The notes beneath the pieces are model-generated. The model had not been told where the DNA came from. It saw only the letters and a list, made by a program, of their open reading frames with translations, and did no database searches. A stretch of DNA of 64,000 nucleotides from CAYOSF01 sp964406605 (GTDB lineage: Bacteria > Chloroflexota > Dehalococcoidia > DSTF01 > RBG-16-68-14). Position numbers and translations under genes: made by a program. Every line of letters starts with the position of its first letter. Within the stretch, counting starts at the first letter, position 1. The stretch is from the NCBI GenBank assembly GCA_964406605.1, contig CAYOSF010000001.1:186001-250000 (forward strand). The letters are read 5' to 3'. Positions 30,102-37,524 of this stretch are shown one piece after another.

Positions 30102-30971
30102 GTGGCTAGGGCGACAACGAGGGCAGTCGTCATCACCGGCGCGTCGTCCGGCATCGGCGAGGCGTGCGCCTTGCGTATGGACCGGCTGGGGTACCAGGTA
30201 TTCGCGGGCGTGCGCAAGGAGGCCGACGGTAAGGCGCTGAGACAGAAGGCGTCAGACCGGCTCGCTCCCATCATGCTCGATGTCACCGACGGGGCGCAGA
30301 TCGAGTCAGCGGCGCAGGCGGTGGACGCCGCTGTCGGTGATGCGGGGCTGGCCGGTCTGGTGAACAACGCCGGGATCAGCGTCGCCGCGCCGCTGGAGTT
30401 CGTACCGCTCGATGACCTGCGCAGGCAGCTAGAGGTGAACGTGGTCGGGCAGGTCGCTGTGACTCAGGCGTTCCTGCCCATGGTCCGGCGGGGGCATGGG
30501 CGCATCGTCAATATCAGTTCGTCCAACGGCAGGCTGGCCGTTGCCTTCCTGGGCCCGTATTGCGCGTCGAAGTTCGCGATGGAGGCGGTGACGGACTCGC
30601 TACGACAGGAGCTGCGGCCCTGGGGCATCCCGGTCTCGAGCGTGCAGCCCGGCAGCATCGACACGCCGATCTGGGACAAGGGCCAGGCGGCGGCAGACGA
30701 GCTGGAAAAGGCGCTTCCGCAGCCGGCGCACGAGCTGTACGGCGCGGCGATCCCCGCGGTGCGCGAGGCGGCCAGGCGTGAGGCGGCAGGCAGTATCCCC
30801 GCGGATGAAGTTGCGAAGGCGGTCGCCCATGCCCTGACCGCCAAGCGGCCGAGGGTCCGGTATCTTGTCGGGCGGGACGCTCAGATCCAGGGCGCGCTGG
30901 CGTTGCTGGTTCCCGACCGGATCCGCGACTGGCTCGTCACGCGCCAGTTGGGCCTGCACGACAAGACATGA
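30102..30971 (+). CDS. Short-chain dehydrogenase/reductase
   Basis: I use the GTG at 30102 (289 aa); a TTG 45 nt upstream also opens the frame. The classical SDR features are present: VVITGASSGIGEA for the cofactor, LVNNAGIS, the catalytic SSSNGRLAVA Ser region and YCASK. The remaining C-terminal part (residues ~190-289) follows the 'all-trans retinol/17-beta-HSD-like' SDR layout. The substrate is not determined. It starts a run of plus-strand genes up to serS. Confidence 0.9.
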   Translation: MARATTRAVVITGASSGIGEACALRMDRLGYQVFAGVRKEADGKALRQKASDRLAPIMLDVTDGAQIESAAQAVDAAVGDAGLAGLVNNAGISVAAPLEFVPLDDLRRQLEVNVVGQVAVTQAFLPMVRRGHGRIVNISSSNGRLAVAFLGPYCASKFAMEAVTDSLRQELRPWGIPVSSVQPGSIDTPIWDKGQAAADELEKALPQPAHELYGAAIPAVREAARREAAGSIPADEVAKAVAHALTAKRPRVRYLVGRDAQIQGALALLVPDRIRDWLVTRQLGLHDKT

Positions 30972-31018
30972 GCGAGGAAACGGTGGACGACGAGACGGAA
31001 CCCCATAGGAGGTGAGCG

Positions 31019-31456
31019 ATGCTCCTGAGGCGCCGGTCACAGAAGGTAGATGTGCTGAAAGGCGTGCCCTTGTTCGGCACGCTGAGCCGCCGCCAGCTAG
31101 ACGCCGTTGCGCGCGAGGCCGACGAGCTGCAGGTAGGCGCCGGCAGGGTACTGGCCCGGGAGGGCACGCTTGGCCGCGAGTTCCTCTTGATCCTGGAGGG
31201 CACCGCTCGCGTTGAGCGCGGCGGGAAGGTCATCGCCCGTCTGGGCCGGGGCGACGTCATCGGCGAGATGTCGATCATCGATGGGAAGCCGCGCAGCGCG
31301 ACCGTGATCGCCGAGAGTCCCTCCTCGGTGCTGGTCGTGGAGAGGCGTTGCTTCGTGGGTCTTCTCGATACCGTGCCCGGGCTGCAGAGGAAGCTCCTGG
31401 AGAGCCTGAGCGAGCGGCTGCGCGCGGCCGACGACGCTCTTGCCTCAACGAACTGA
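31019..31456 (+). CDS. Cyclic-nucleotide-binding domain protein
   Basis: This 145-aa protein consists of a single cNMP-binding domain. It opens with LKGVPLFGTLSRRQLDAVA, continues with VLAREGTLGREFLLILEGTARVERGG, and has the phosphate-binding cassette GDVIGEMSIIDGKPRSATV. There is no C-terminal DNA-binding helix-turn-helix, so it is not a CRP-type regulator by itself. The cassette is near standard (GEMSxxDxxPRSA), so ligand binding is likely. Such proteins act with separate partners; none is obvious next to it. Confidence 0.88.
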   Translation: MLLRRRSQKVDVLKGVPLFGTLSRRQLDAVAREADELQVGAGRVLAREGTLGREFLLILEGTARVERGGKVIARLGRGDVIGEMSIIDGKPRSATVIAESPSSVLVVERRCFVGLLDTVPGLQRKLLESLSERLRAADDALASTN

Positions 31457-31527
31457 CCGGGCCGGGCCAGCGTTCCGAGGGGACGGCCGTCGAGGACTGA
31501 AGAGAGCACGCCCCCGAGGCGCATCGC

Positions 31528-32010
31528 GTGGAAGCCGAACTGGAGAACTACCGGAAGGAGATCGTCCTCCTCCTCGGCCGTCTCGCCAGGCTGCTGGACG
31601 GGCTTGGCGAATCCGAGCTGAACTGGCGCCCACCCGCTCCGGAAACGAACAGCCTGTACGTCATCGCTTCCCACGTCTTGGGCAACTCGGAGGCGTGGGT
31701 GCTTGGCATCGTTTGCGGTCAGGACGTGCACCGTGACCGCGACGCTGAGTTTGGGAGCAGTGGACCCGATCCGGCGGTGTTGATCGAGCGCGCTCAGCGT
31801 TTGGCGAGCGAGATGTCCACAGCGTTGGAGGCGCTTCCTCCCTCCGCACTGGACGAGACCCGACACCCCAGGCGTCCCCTGCTAGGGTTAGGTCCCGCTG
31901 ACGAGTTGACCGTGCGCCAGGCTCTGATGCGGGTTCTGGTCCATGCGCTGATGCACATCGGGCAGATGCAGATCACTCGGGACCTTGCCCTTGCGCGCAC
32001 GACGGACTAG
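31528..32010 (+). CDS. DinB-family protein
   Basis: A 160-aa all-helical protein from a GTG at 31528. It has the family N-terminal helix (YRKEIVLLLGRLARLLDGL, LNWRPP), a first His in VIASHVLGN, and the paired HALMHIGQ near the C-terminus, which matches the three-His metal site of DinB/YfiT proteins. Members of this fold use metal and often thiol cofactors for transferase or hydrolase reactions. The specific reaction is not identifiable. Confidence 0.85.
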   Translation: MEAELENYRKEIVLLLGRLARLLDGLGESELNWRPPAPETNSLYVIASHVLGNSEAWVLGIVCGQDVHRDRDAEFGSSGPDPAVLIERAQRLASEMSTALEALPPSALDETRHPRRPLLGLGPADELTVRQALMRVLVHALMHIGQMQITRDLALARTTD

Positions 32011-32091
32011 ACGGTCCGCCCCGAGACACGTTCTGCATCCTTGTGGACGCGCTCGGGTGAACGGCGGCAGGATCGTGGCGGTGACGGTGGA

Positions 32092-32682
32092 ATGAATCCG
32101 CTCGCGCACGTGACCGTCGGCTGTGGGGTGGTCTGGCTGGGCTCGCGGATCGCGGAGCGGGCACTCTACGAGCCAGCCCGCCCGGAGATCGAAGACGGCC
32201 AGGCGGAGCCATACCCACCGCCTGCCGGCGCCGAGGCGGTCGCGACTCCAACGCTCTCCGATAGGATCGACTACCGCCTCGTGGCAGTGGGCGCGTTGTT
32301 GCCGGATCTCGTCGACAAGCCTATCGGCAAGATCTTGTTCCGCGGCCCTCTCGAAGACAACGGTCACGTGTTTGGGCACACGCTTCTCTTCACGCTGGCG
32401 ATCTTGCTGCCGGGCATCTACTTGCTCGCCCGCGCGGGTGACCCACGGTTGCTTGCGGTGGCGGTTGGCTCGCTGAGCCATATCGCGATTGACCCGGTGA
32501 ACCACGCTCCCCGAACGCTCTTCTGGCCGCTGCTCGGGCTTGGATTCCCGCACGTCTCGTTTCTTGACGTGCGCGCGACGATCATCACCGAGGCCGGGGC
32601 CGGCCTGATGCTGCTCGTGGCCGCGGTCGCGCTTCAGCGCCGGGGGCGGCTTGGGCGACTCGTGCGGGAAGGAAGGCTCTAG
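32092..32682 (+). CDS. YdjM-like membrane-bound metal-dependent hydrolase, copy 1
   Basis: The ATG at 32092 (196 aa) is chosen over an upstream in-frame ATG because it gives MNPLAHVTVGCG, aligning with the tandem copy. Characteristic residues are VAVGALLPDLVDKP, GHVFGHTLLF, and HIAIDPVNH, whose His/Asp positions form the metal site of the YdjM/LexA-binding membrane hydrolase family (PF04307). At least three hydrophobic helices are present (about residues 95-115, 125-140, 165-185). The in vivo substrate of the family is poorly known. Confidence 0.83.
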   Translation: MNPLAHVTVGCGVVWLGSRIAERALYEPARPEIEDGQAEPYPPPAGAEAVATPTLSDRIDYRLVAVGALLPDLVDKPIGKILFRGPLEDNGHVFGHTLLFTLAILLPGIYLLARAGDPRLLAVAVGSLSHIAIDPVNHAPRTLFWPLLGLGFPHVSFLDVRATIITEAGAGLMLLVAAVALQRRGRLGRLVREGRL

Positions 32683-32709
32683 CCCGCCGGAACGGCGAGG
32701 AAGGGGACC

Positions 32710-33297
32710 GTGTACCCTCTGGGACACATGACGTTCGCCTGCGGAGCGGTCTTCGTCGGAGTCCGCCTCTTGGACAAGGTGCGGGTCGGCGGTGAGGTGG
32801 CGCCGAAGGGGACCGCGGGACCACCACGGGCACGGCCGGCATCAGAGGGCTCGCGCGAAGGACGGCGTCGAATCGCTGATGTCGTCGACTATCGCTTCGT
32901 GGCGCTCGGTGCCGTGCTGCCTGACGTGATCGACAAGCCGCTGACGTGGGACTTCGCGGCCTGGAGGCTGGAATCGGGAGGACACCATCTCGCTCATGGG
33001 CTGCTCTTCGGATTCCTGTTGATCGTCGCCGGCAGCGCTCTGGCCGTCCGGGGCGATCCGAGGGTCTTGCTGGTTGCTGTGGGCGACGTGCTGCACGTGT
33101 TGTCTGATTCCGTGAGCCACGTGCCACACAGCCTCCTCTGGCCGTTTCTGGAATTGGACGTCCCGCGTAACGCTGTGTTTCTCCGGGCGTCGAACATCGG
33201 CTGCGAGTTGGTCGCGGCCGTGATCATCTATCTCGCGTGGCGGACACTCCGGCGAGAGGGTCGCCACAAACGTTTCCTTCGGGACGGACGGCTGTAG
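32710..33297 (+). CDS. YdjM-like membrane-bound metal-dependent hydrolase, copy 2
   Basis: A 195-aa paralogue of the preceding gene, 27 nt downstream, starting at GTG 32710. It shares the N-terminal MYPLGHMTFACGAVF, ALGAVLPDVIDKP, GHHLAHGLLFG and LHVLSDSVSHVPH, and the same RDGRL C-terminus. The first His position and the Asp are kept, so both copies may be active. The pair looks like a local duplication with later divergence. Confidence 0.83.
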   Translation: MYPLGHMTFACGAVFVGVRLLDKVRVGGEVAPKGTAGPPRARPASEGSREGRRRIADVVDYRFVALGAVLPDVIDKPLTWDFAAWRLESGGHHLAHGLLFGFLLIVAGSALAVRGDPRVLLVAVGDVLHVLSDSVSHVPHSLLWPFLELDVPRNAVFLRASNIGCELVAAVIIYLAWRTLRREGRHKRFLRDGRL

Positions 33298-33409
33298 GTT
33301 CCTGACCCGGACGCGGGGCACTCAACTCCGGCTGGCTGGACGGAGGTGTCGATTCTCCGTACGATGGGCTATCGAGAGACAACCACGGTAGAAGAGAGAG
33401 CGAACCCCC

Positions 33410-34690
33410 GTGCTGGACATGGACTTCGTCGTGCAGAACCCGGACGTTGTCAGACGTGCCGCGGAGGTGAAGGGCGTCGACCTCGACCTGGACGCCATTC
33501 TTCGGCTGCACGATGAGGTGAAGACGCTGCTTGGCCGGGTGGAGGAACTGCGCCACGAGCGGAACGTCATCTCCAAACAGACCGCGTCCGCGCCCAAGGA
33601 CGAGCGCGCGGAGCTGATTGAGAGCAGCCGGCGCGTGGGCCAGACGCTGAAAGAGTTGGAGCCGGCGCTGCGCGAGAAGCAGGAGCGTCTCCATGAGCTC
33701 CTCCTGCTGATACCCAACATTCCCGGGCCTGACGAGCCAGTGGGCAGTGATGAGGAAGACAACGTCGAGCTGCGTCGGTGGGGGGAACCGCCGGAGTTCT
33801 CCTTCCAGGCGCTGGACCACGTCGAGCTGCTGGAACGCAACGACTGGGCTGACCTGGGACGCATCGGCAAGGTGGCGGGTTCGCGAACGTTCACGCTCAG
33901 AGGTGAGATGGTGCTGCTGGAAATGGCCATCTGGCGGTTCGCCGCGGACTTCATGCGAGAGCGAGGTTTCACTCTCATCGATCTCCCGTCTCTGGCGCGC
34001 GAGGAGGCGTTCGTGGGCACGGGTCACTTCCCCAGTGGGAAGGACGACGTGTACCGGCTGCCCGACGACGACCTGTACCTCTCGGGGACAGGAGAGGTGG
34101 GACTGACCTACCTGCACAGCGGTGAGATCCTCGCCGAGTCGGAACTGCCCGTGCGCTACGCCGGCATCTCGGCCTGCTTTCGCCGGGAGTCCGGGGCCGC
34201 GGGGCGTGATGTGAGGGGCCTGTTGCGGGTGCACCAGTTCTTCAAGGTGGAGCAGTACGTTATCTGCGCCGCCGACGGGGAGGAATCGGGCCGCTGGTTC
34301 GATGCGCTGCTTGAGAATGGGGAGGCGTTGGTGCAGGGGCTGGAAATCCCCTATCGGGTGGTGCGCACGTGCACCGGTGAGATGGGCGTGGCGAAGGTTC
34401 GCATGTGGGACATCGAGTGCTGGCTCCCAAGCCAGCAGCGGTATCGCGAAACGCACTCGGTCTCTGAGTTGCATGATTGGCAGGCGCGGCGCGCGGATCT
34501 GCGATACCGGGGCGATGACGGCAAGGTGCGACACGCATACACGCTGAACAACACCGCCATCGCGACGCCCAGGATCCTGGCGCCGCTGCTGGAGGTGCAC
34601 CAGCGGGAGGACGGGACCGTGCGCGTTCCGGGGGCGCTACGGCCCTATCTCGGCGGCGTCGAGGTGCTGGGGACGGCAAAGGCCGGCTGA
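33410..34690 (+). CDS. serS: Seryl-tRNA synthetase
   Basis: The 426-aa class II synthetase charges tRNA-Ser. N-terminal coiled-coil (residues ~30-105, EVKTLLGRVEELRHER...) for tRNA binding, then catalytic motifs: motif 1 region, motif 2 FRRESGAAGRDVRGLLRVHQF, motif 3 with GALRPYLGG. TGEVGLTYLHSGEIL is the seryl-specific loop. The start is a GTG at 33410. Length is typical. No T-box or other leader element is visible upstream. Confidence 0.96.
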   Translation: MLDMDFVVQNPDVVRRAAEVKGVDLDLDAILRLHDEVKTLLGRVEELRHERNVISKQTASAPKDERAELIESSRRVGQTLKELEPALREKQERLHELLLLIPNIPGPDEPVGSDEEDNVELRRWGEPPEFSFQALDHVELLERNDWADLGRIGKVAGSRTFTLRGEMVLLEMAIWRFAADFMRERGFTLIDLPSLAREEAFVGTGHFPSGKDDVYRLPDDDLYLSGTGEVGLTYLHSGEILAESELPVRYAGISACFRRESGAAGRDVRGLLRVHQFFKVEQYVICAADGEESGRWFDALLENGEALVQGLEIPYRVVRTCTGEMGVAKVRMWDIECWLPSQQRYRETHSVSELHDWQARRADLRYRGDDGKVRHAYTLNNTAIATPRILAPLLEVHQREDGTVRVPGALRPYLGGVEVLGTAKAG

Positions 34691-34775
34691 GCGAGGTCCG
34701 GTGCCGGGCCCGCACGGGCTCATCACCGCGCTTGGGCCGGCTGGGACGCCCGGGTGGCGTGCAGGCGAAAACCAG

Positions 34776-35516
34776 CTAGCGCGCGTAGTCGATGCCCTTG
34801 CGAACGGTGACGCGCATGACGGCGCCCGCGCGCGAATCGTCTCGGATCAGTTCCAGCACACCTTCCGCCACCTGCTCCGGCTTCAGGATTCCCCCCACTT
34901 CCCGCTTCATGAATTCCATGGCCGCCTCTCCCCCGGCCTGCACGAGCGGTGTATCGGTGTAGGTCGGGCAGATCGCATTGACCCGGATGCCCTCCCCGGC
35001 GAGGTAGGCGAGGGACCTGCTGAACTGAATGACCCCGGCCTTGCTCGCCGCGTAGACGGGATTGGTAGGCATCGGCACTAGACCGCCCATGGACGCGGTG
35101 TTGACGATCACGCCGCCGCCGCCCTGCCGGCGCATGTGCTGCACCTCGAGCTGCGTGGCCTCGATTACGGCCTGCAGGTCGATCAGCAGCGTCTTCTTCC
35201 AGCCGTCGCCTGCCGATGCGAAGAAGTCTCCTGGCTCGGAGACGCCTGCGTTGTTGTCGATGATGTCGACGCGACCAAACTGTTGTGTGGCGAAGTCCAA
35301 CATGGCCTGCAGGTCTTCGCTCTTCGTCACATCGGCGTGGACAAATCGGGCTTCGGCGCCGGTGCCTCGGATCTCTTCCGCAGCCTTCTCACCGAGATCG
35401 GATTGGAGGTCGGCGATCACCACGCGAGCGCCGTTGCCCGCCAGGAGTCTCGACGTTGCCAGGCCTATGCCGGAAGCGCCGCCGGAGATGATTGCGACTT
35501 TGTCCCTTGGGTCCAT
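34776..35516 (-). CDS. Short-chain dehydrogenase/reductase
   Basis: A 246-aa SDR of classic length with IISGGASGIGLATSR, IIDNNAGVSE, NTASMGGLVPM (Ser) and YAASKAGVI (Tyr-xxx-Lys). The composition of the active-site loop is typical of FabG-like dehydrogenases of unknown substrate. It converges with serS across an 85-nt gap and stands alone. Confidence 0.9.
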   Translation of the reverse strand: MDPRDKVAIISGGASGIGLATSRLLAGNGARVVIADLQSDLGEKAAEEIRGTGAEARFVHADVTKSEDLQAMLDFATQQFGRVDIIDNNAGVSEPGDFFASAGDGWKKTLLIDLQAVIEATQLEVQHMRRQGGGGVIVNTASMGGLVPMPTNPVYAASKAGVIQFSRSLAYLAGEGIRVNAICPTYTDTPLVQAGGEAAMEFMKREVGGILKPEQVAEGVLELIRDDSRAGAVMRVTVRKGIDYAR

Positions 35517-35709
35517 GCTCGTTCCGCACTCCTATTCCCGGCGGCCGGCTACGGCTTCCGTCTCCGCATCGCTTGCCGTGCGCCGGGGCGCGCCGCAGGC
35601 ACCATCATAGCGGATGCGCCTGCGACCTACCACCTAGGCGGCACACCGAACAGGGACGTGCGGGTGGCCGGGATTTTGTTGAGAATATGGCGTCATGAGG
35701 CTGGGAACG

Positions 35710-35718
35710 TGGTATAAT
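35710..35718 (+). promoter_or_regulatory. Extended -10 promoter of tRNA-Asp
   Basis: TGG directly before a perfect TATAAT (35713-35718). A -35 is not convincing, which is common for extended -10 promoters. The expected start falls at about 35,725. Confidence 0.7.
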
Positions 35719-35724
35719 AGGTTT

Positions 35725-35752
35725 GCCCGGCGGATCGTGAGATCCGCCGGGC
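35725..35752 (+). other. Perfect 12-bp hairpin in the tRNA-Asp leader
   Basis: A 12-bp stem (35725-35736 with 35741-35752) without mismatch closes a GTGA loop, a GNRA-type tetraloop. It begins at the expected transcription start and ends 10 nt before the tRNA. It is not followed by a T-run on either strand, so it is not a terminator; it may protect or guide processing of the pre-tRNA. Confidence 0.7.
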
Positions 35753-35762
35753 TGCTAGGTGC

Positions 35763-35839
35763 GGCTCCGTGGTGTAGTGGCCTAACACGCCTCCCTGTCA
35801 AGGAGGAGATCGGCGGTTCGAATCCGCTCGGAGTCGCCA
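35763..35839 (+). tRNA. tRNA-Asp (anticodon GTC)
   Basis: Acceptor stem GGCTCCG (35763-35769) pairs with CGGAGTC (35829-35835). The anticodon loop CTGTCAA sits on a CCTCC/GGAGG stem, and the T-loop TTCGAAT on GGCGG/CCGCT. Discriminator G at 35836 is followed by an encoded CCA (35837-35839). Confidence 0.97.
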
Positions 35840-35852
35840 ACGATCATGCGAG

Positions 35853-35885
35853 AGGCCCGGCGTTCTCGCCGGGCCTTCTGTTTGT
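35853..35885 (+). terminator. Rho-independent terminator of tRNA-Asp
   Basis: Perfect 10-bp GC-rich stem, AGGCCCGGCG-TTCT-CGCCGGGCCT (35853-35876), followed by a T-rich tail TCTGTTTGT. It lies 13 nt after the tRNA. Confidence 0.9.
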
Positions 35886-35948
35886 CTAATCGGCGGGATC
35901 CGCGGTGATCCTGCGGGCCGCCGTTGTGCTGCCGGCTAGGCCGGACGC

Positions 35949-36476
35949 TCAAGGCGCGGGGGCCGGCTGCTCCTGGACGAACGTGCTGATGTGACGAAAG
36001 ACGTCTTGGATGGAGACCACGCGTGTAACGCCGCCGTCCGTCACCACCGGGATGTGTCGGAACTCGCCCACGGACATCTTGTGGAGCGCCACGGCCAGCG
36101 TGTCCTGCTCGTGAAGTACGACCGGATCGGCTGACATGATGTCGCCTACGGCTATGGCGTTGAGATCAACGTTGTCGCCGGCGGCCTTCAGGAGCACGTC
36201 GCGCTCCGTGAGAATGCCGACAAGCTCGCCCCCTTCCTTCACCAACACGCAGCCCGTCTCGCCCCGCTGCATGATGTGGATGGCGTATCCGAGCGGGTCT
36301 CCCGGCGCGACGGGAGGCGGCTCCTTCGTTGCGAGATCGGCCAGACGGTCATTCATGAGGTGGTGCGTGAACTGGTCTTCGGCAGTGGGAAGGTCGAAGC
36401 AGTGTAGATCGCCGTGACAGTTCCAACAGTAGTCGACGCCGGCGATGTTCTCGGCCTTGCAGTCAGGACAGATCAT
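35949..36476 (-). CDS. Zinc-ribbon plus CBS-pair protein
   Basis: This 175-aa protein starts with a four-Cys zinc ribbon (MICPDCKAENIAGVDYCWNC), then carries a CBS domain pair (residues ~55-165): ILTERDVLLKAAGD and SIQDVFRHI mark the two domain ends. CBS pairs bind adenosyl nucleotides and act as energy sensors. It is 19 nt downstream of korB and may sense AMP/ATP for the oxidoreductase. The DNA or protein partner is unknown. Confidence 0.88.
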   Translation of the reverse strand: MICPDCKAENIAGVDYCWNCHGDLHCFDLPTAEDQFTHHLMNDRLADLATKEPPPVAPGDPLGYAIHIMQRGETGCVLVKEGGELVGILTERDVLLKAAGDNVDLNAIAVGDIMSADPVVLHEQDTLAVALHKMSVGEFRHIPVVTDGGVTRVVSIQDVFRHISTFVQEQPAPAP

Positions 36477-36495
36477 CTCACGTACTCAGCGAAGG

Positions 36496-37524
36496 TCACT
36501 CGACCGTCCATGTATCACCCTCGGCGAACAGCGCCTCCAGATCGCCCTCGCCCTGCTTGGCCACGGCTTCCCGTATCTGGTCTTCCATGAGGTCATCATA
36601 GGGGGGACGCTGAACGGCCCGCAAGACGCCCAGAGGCACCGGAAACTCCGGGTATTCCATCCTGCCCAGGATGGAGGCAGTGGTTGGGTCTTCCAGAGTC
36701 TCATCGTGAACCAGGATGTCGTCCTCCGTCACGCCGTTTCCAAGTTCCACGACCTCGGGCGTCGTGCAGTCGAGCCGGATGCCCCGGTCGCGGTCCTTGC
36801 CGAAGATGAGTGGCTTGCCGTGCTCGAGGGCGACGGTGCGGTCGGGCCGCACCGCCTTGTCGCCGAACTCCATGAACGCCCCGTCGTTGAACACCCGGCA
36901 GTTCTGATACACCTCGACGAACGACGTTCCTTTGTGGCGGGCCGCTCGCTCCAGCGTCGCCACCAAGTGGTGCACGTCGACATCAATCGAGCGCGCGACA
37001 AACGTTGCGCCCGCGCCGAGCACTAGGGAGACCGGGTTCAGCGGGTAGTCTATCGTCCCGGTGGGTGAGGTCTTCGTCACCATGCCTTGCTTGGACGTGG
37101 GGGAGTACTGACCCTTCGTGAGGCCGTAGATACGGTTGTTGAACAGGACGATGACTACGTCGACGTTCCGCCGGATGATGTGGAGAAGGTGGTTTCCGCC
37201 GATACTGAGCGCGTCCCCGTCGCCGGTGGTCACCCACACCTGCAGATCCGGTCGGGACAGCTTCAGGCCTGTAGCGATGGCGGGCGCCCTCCCGTGGATC
37301 CCGTGGAAACCATAGGTGTTCATGTAGTAGGGGAAACGACTGCTGCAGCCGATGCCGGAGATGAAGACGATGTTCTCCTTGGGGATGCCCAGCTCCGGCA
37401 TGAGCCTCTGGGTCTGGGCCAGAATGGCATAGTCGCCGCAGCCGGGACACCAGCGCACCTCCTGGTCGGAGACGAAATCCTTGCGCGCCAGCGGCGGTTG
37501 CTCGACGGGGGCCCCGGAGGTCAT
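36496..37524 (-). CDS. korB: 2-oxoacid:ferredoxin oxidoreductase beta subunit
   Basis: The ATG at 37524 overlaps the korA stop as ATGA, giving 342 aa; a longer open frame upstream is not real. It binds thiamine diphosphate (GDGDALSIGGNHLLH, NNRIYGLTKGQ) and one [4Fe-4S] cluster through CPGC, GIGCSSR and NCRVFND. With the alpha subunit it oxidises a 2-oxoacid, most likely 2-oxoglutarate, to the CoA ester, reducing ferredoxin, a step of the TCA or reverse TCA cycle. Substrate is inferred from family resemblance to KorB. Confidence 0.93.
   Translation of the reverse strand: MTSGAPVEQPPLARKDFVSDQEVRWCPGCGDYAILAQTQRLMPELGIPKENIVFISGIGCSSRFPYYMNTYGFHGIHGRAPAIATGLKLSRPDLQVWVTTGDGDALSIGGNHLLHIIRRNVDVVIVLFNNRIYGLTKGQYSPTSKQGMVTKTSPTGTIDYPLNPVSLVLGAGATFVARSIDVDVHHLVATLERAARHKGTSFVEVYQNCRVFNDGAFMEFGDKAVRPDRTVALEHGKPLIFGKDRDRGIRLDCTTPEVVELGNGVTEDDILVHDETLEDPTTASILGRMEYPEFPVPLGVLRAVQRPPYDDLMEDQIREAVAKQGEGDLEALFAEGDTWTVE

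Noticed and set aside
32041..32091. Upstream start for the first YdjM-like gene
   Set aside because: The 17 extra residues are basic and low in hydrophobicity, whereas the internal ATG aligns with the tandem copy's N-terminus.
35725..35752. Perfect hairpin as a terminator
   Set aside because: No T-run follows on either strand, and it lies between promoter and tRNA, so termination is unlikely.
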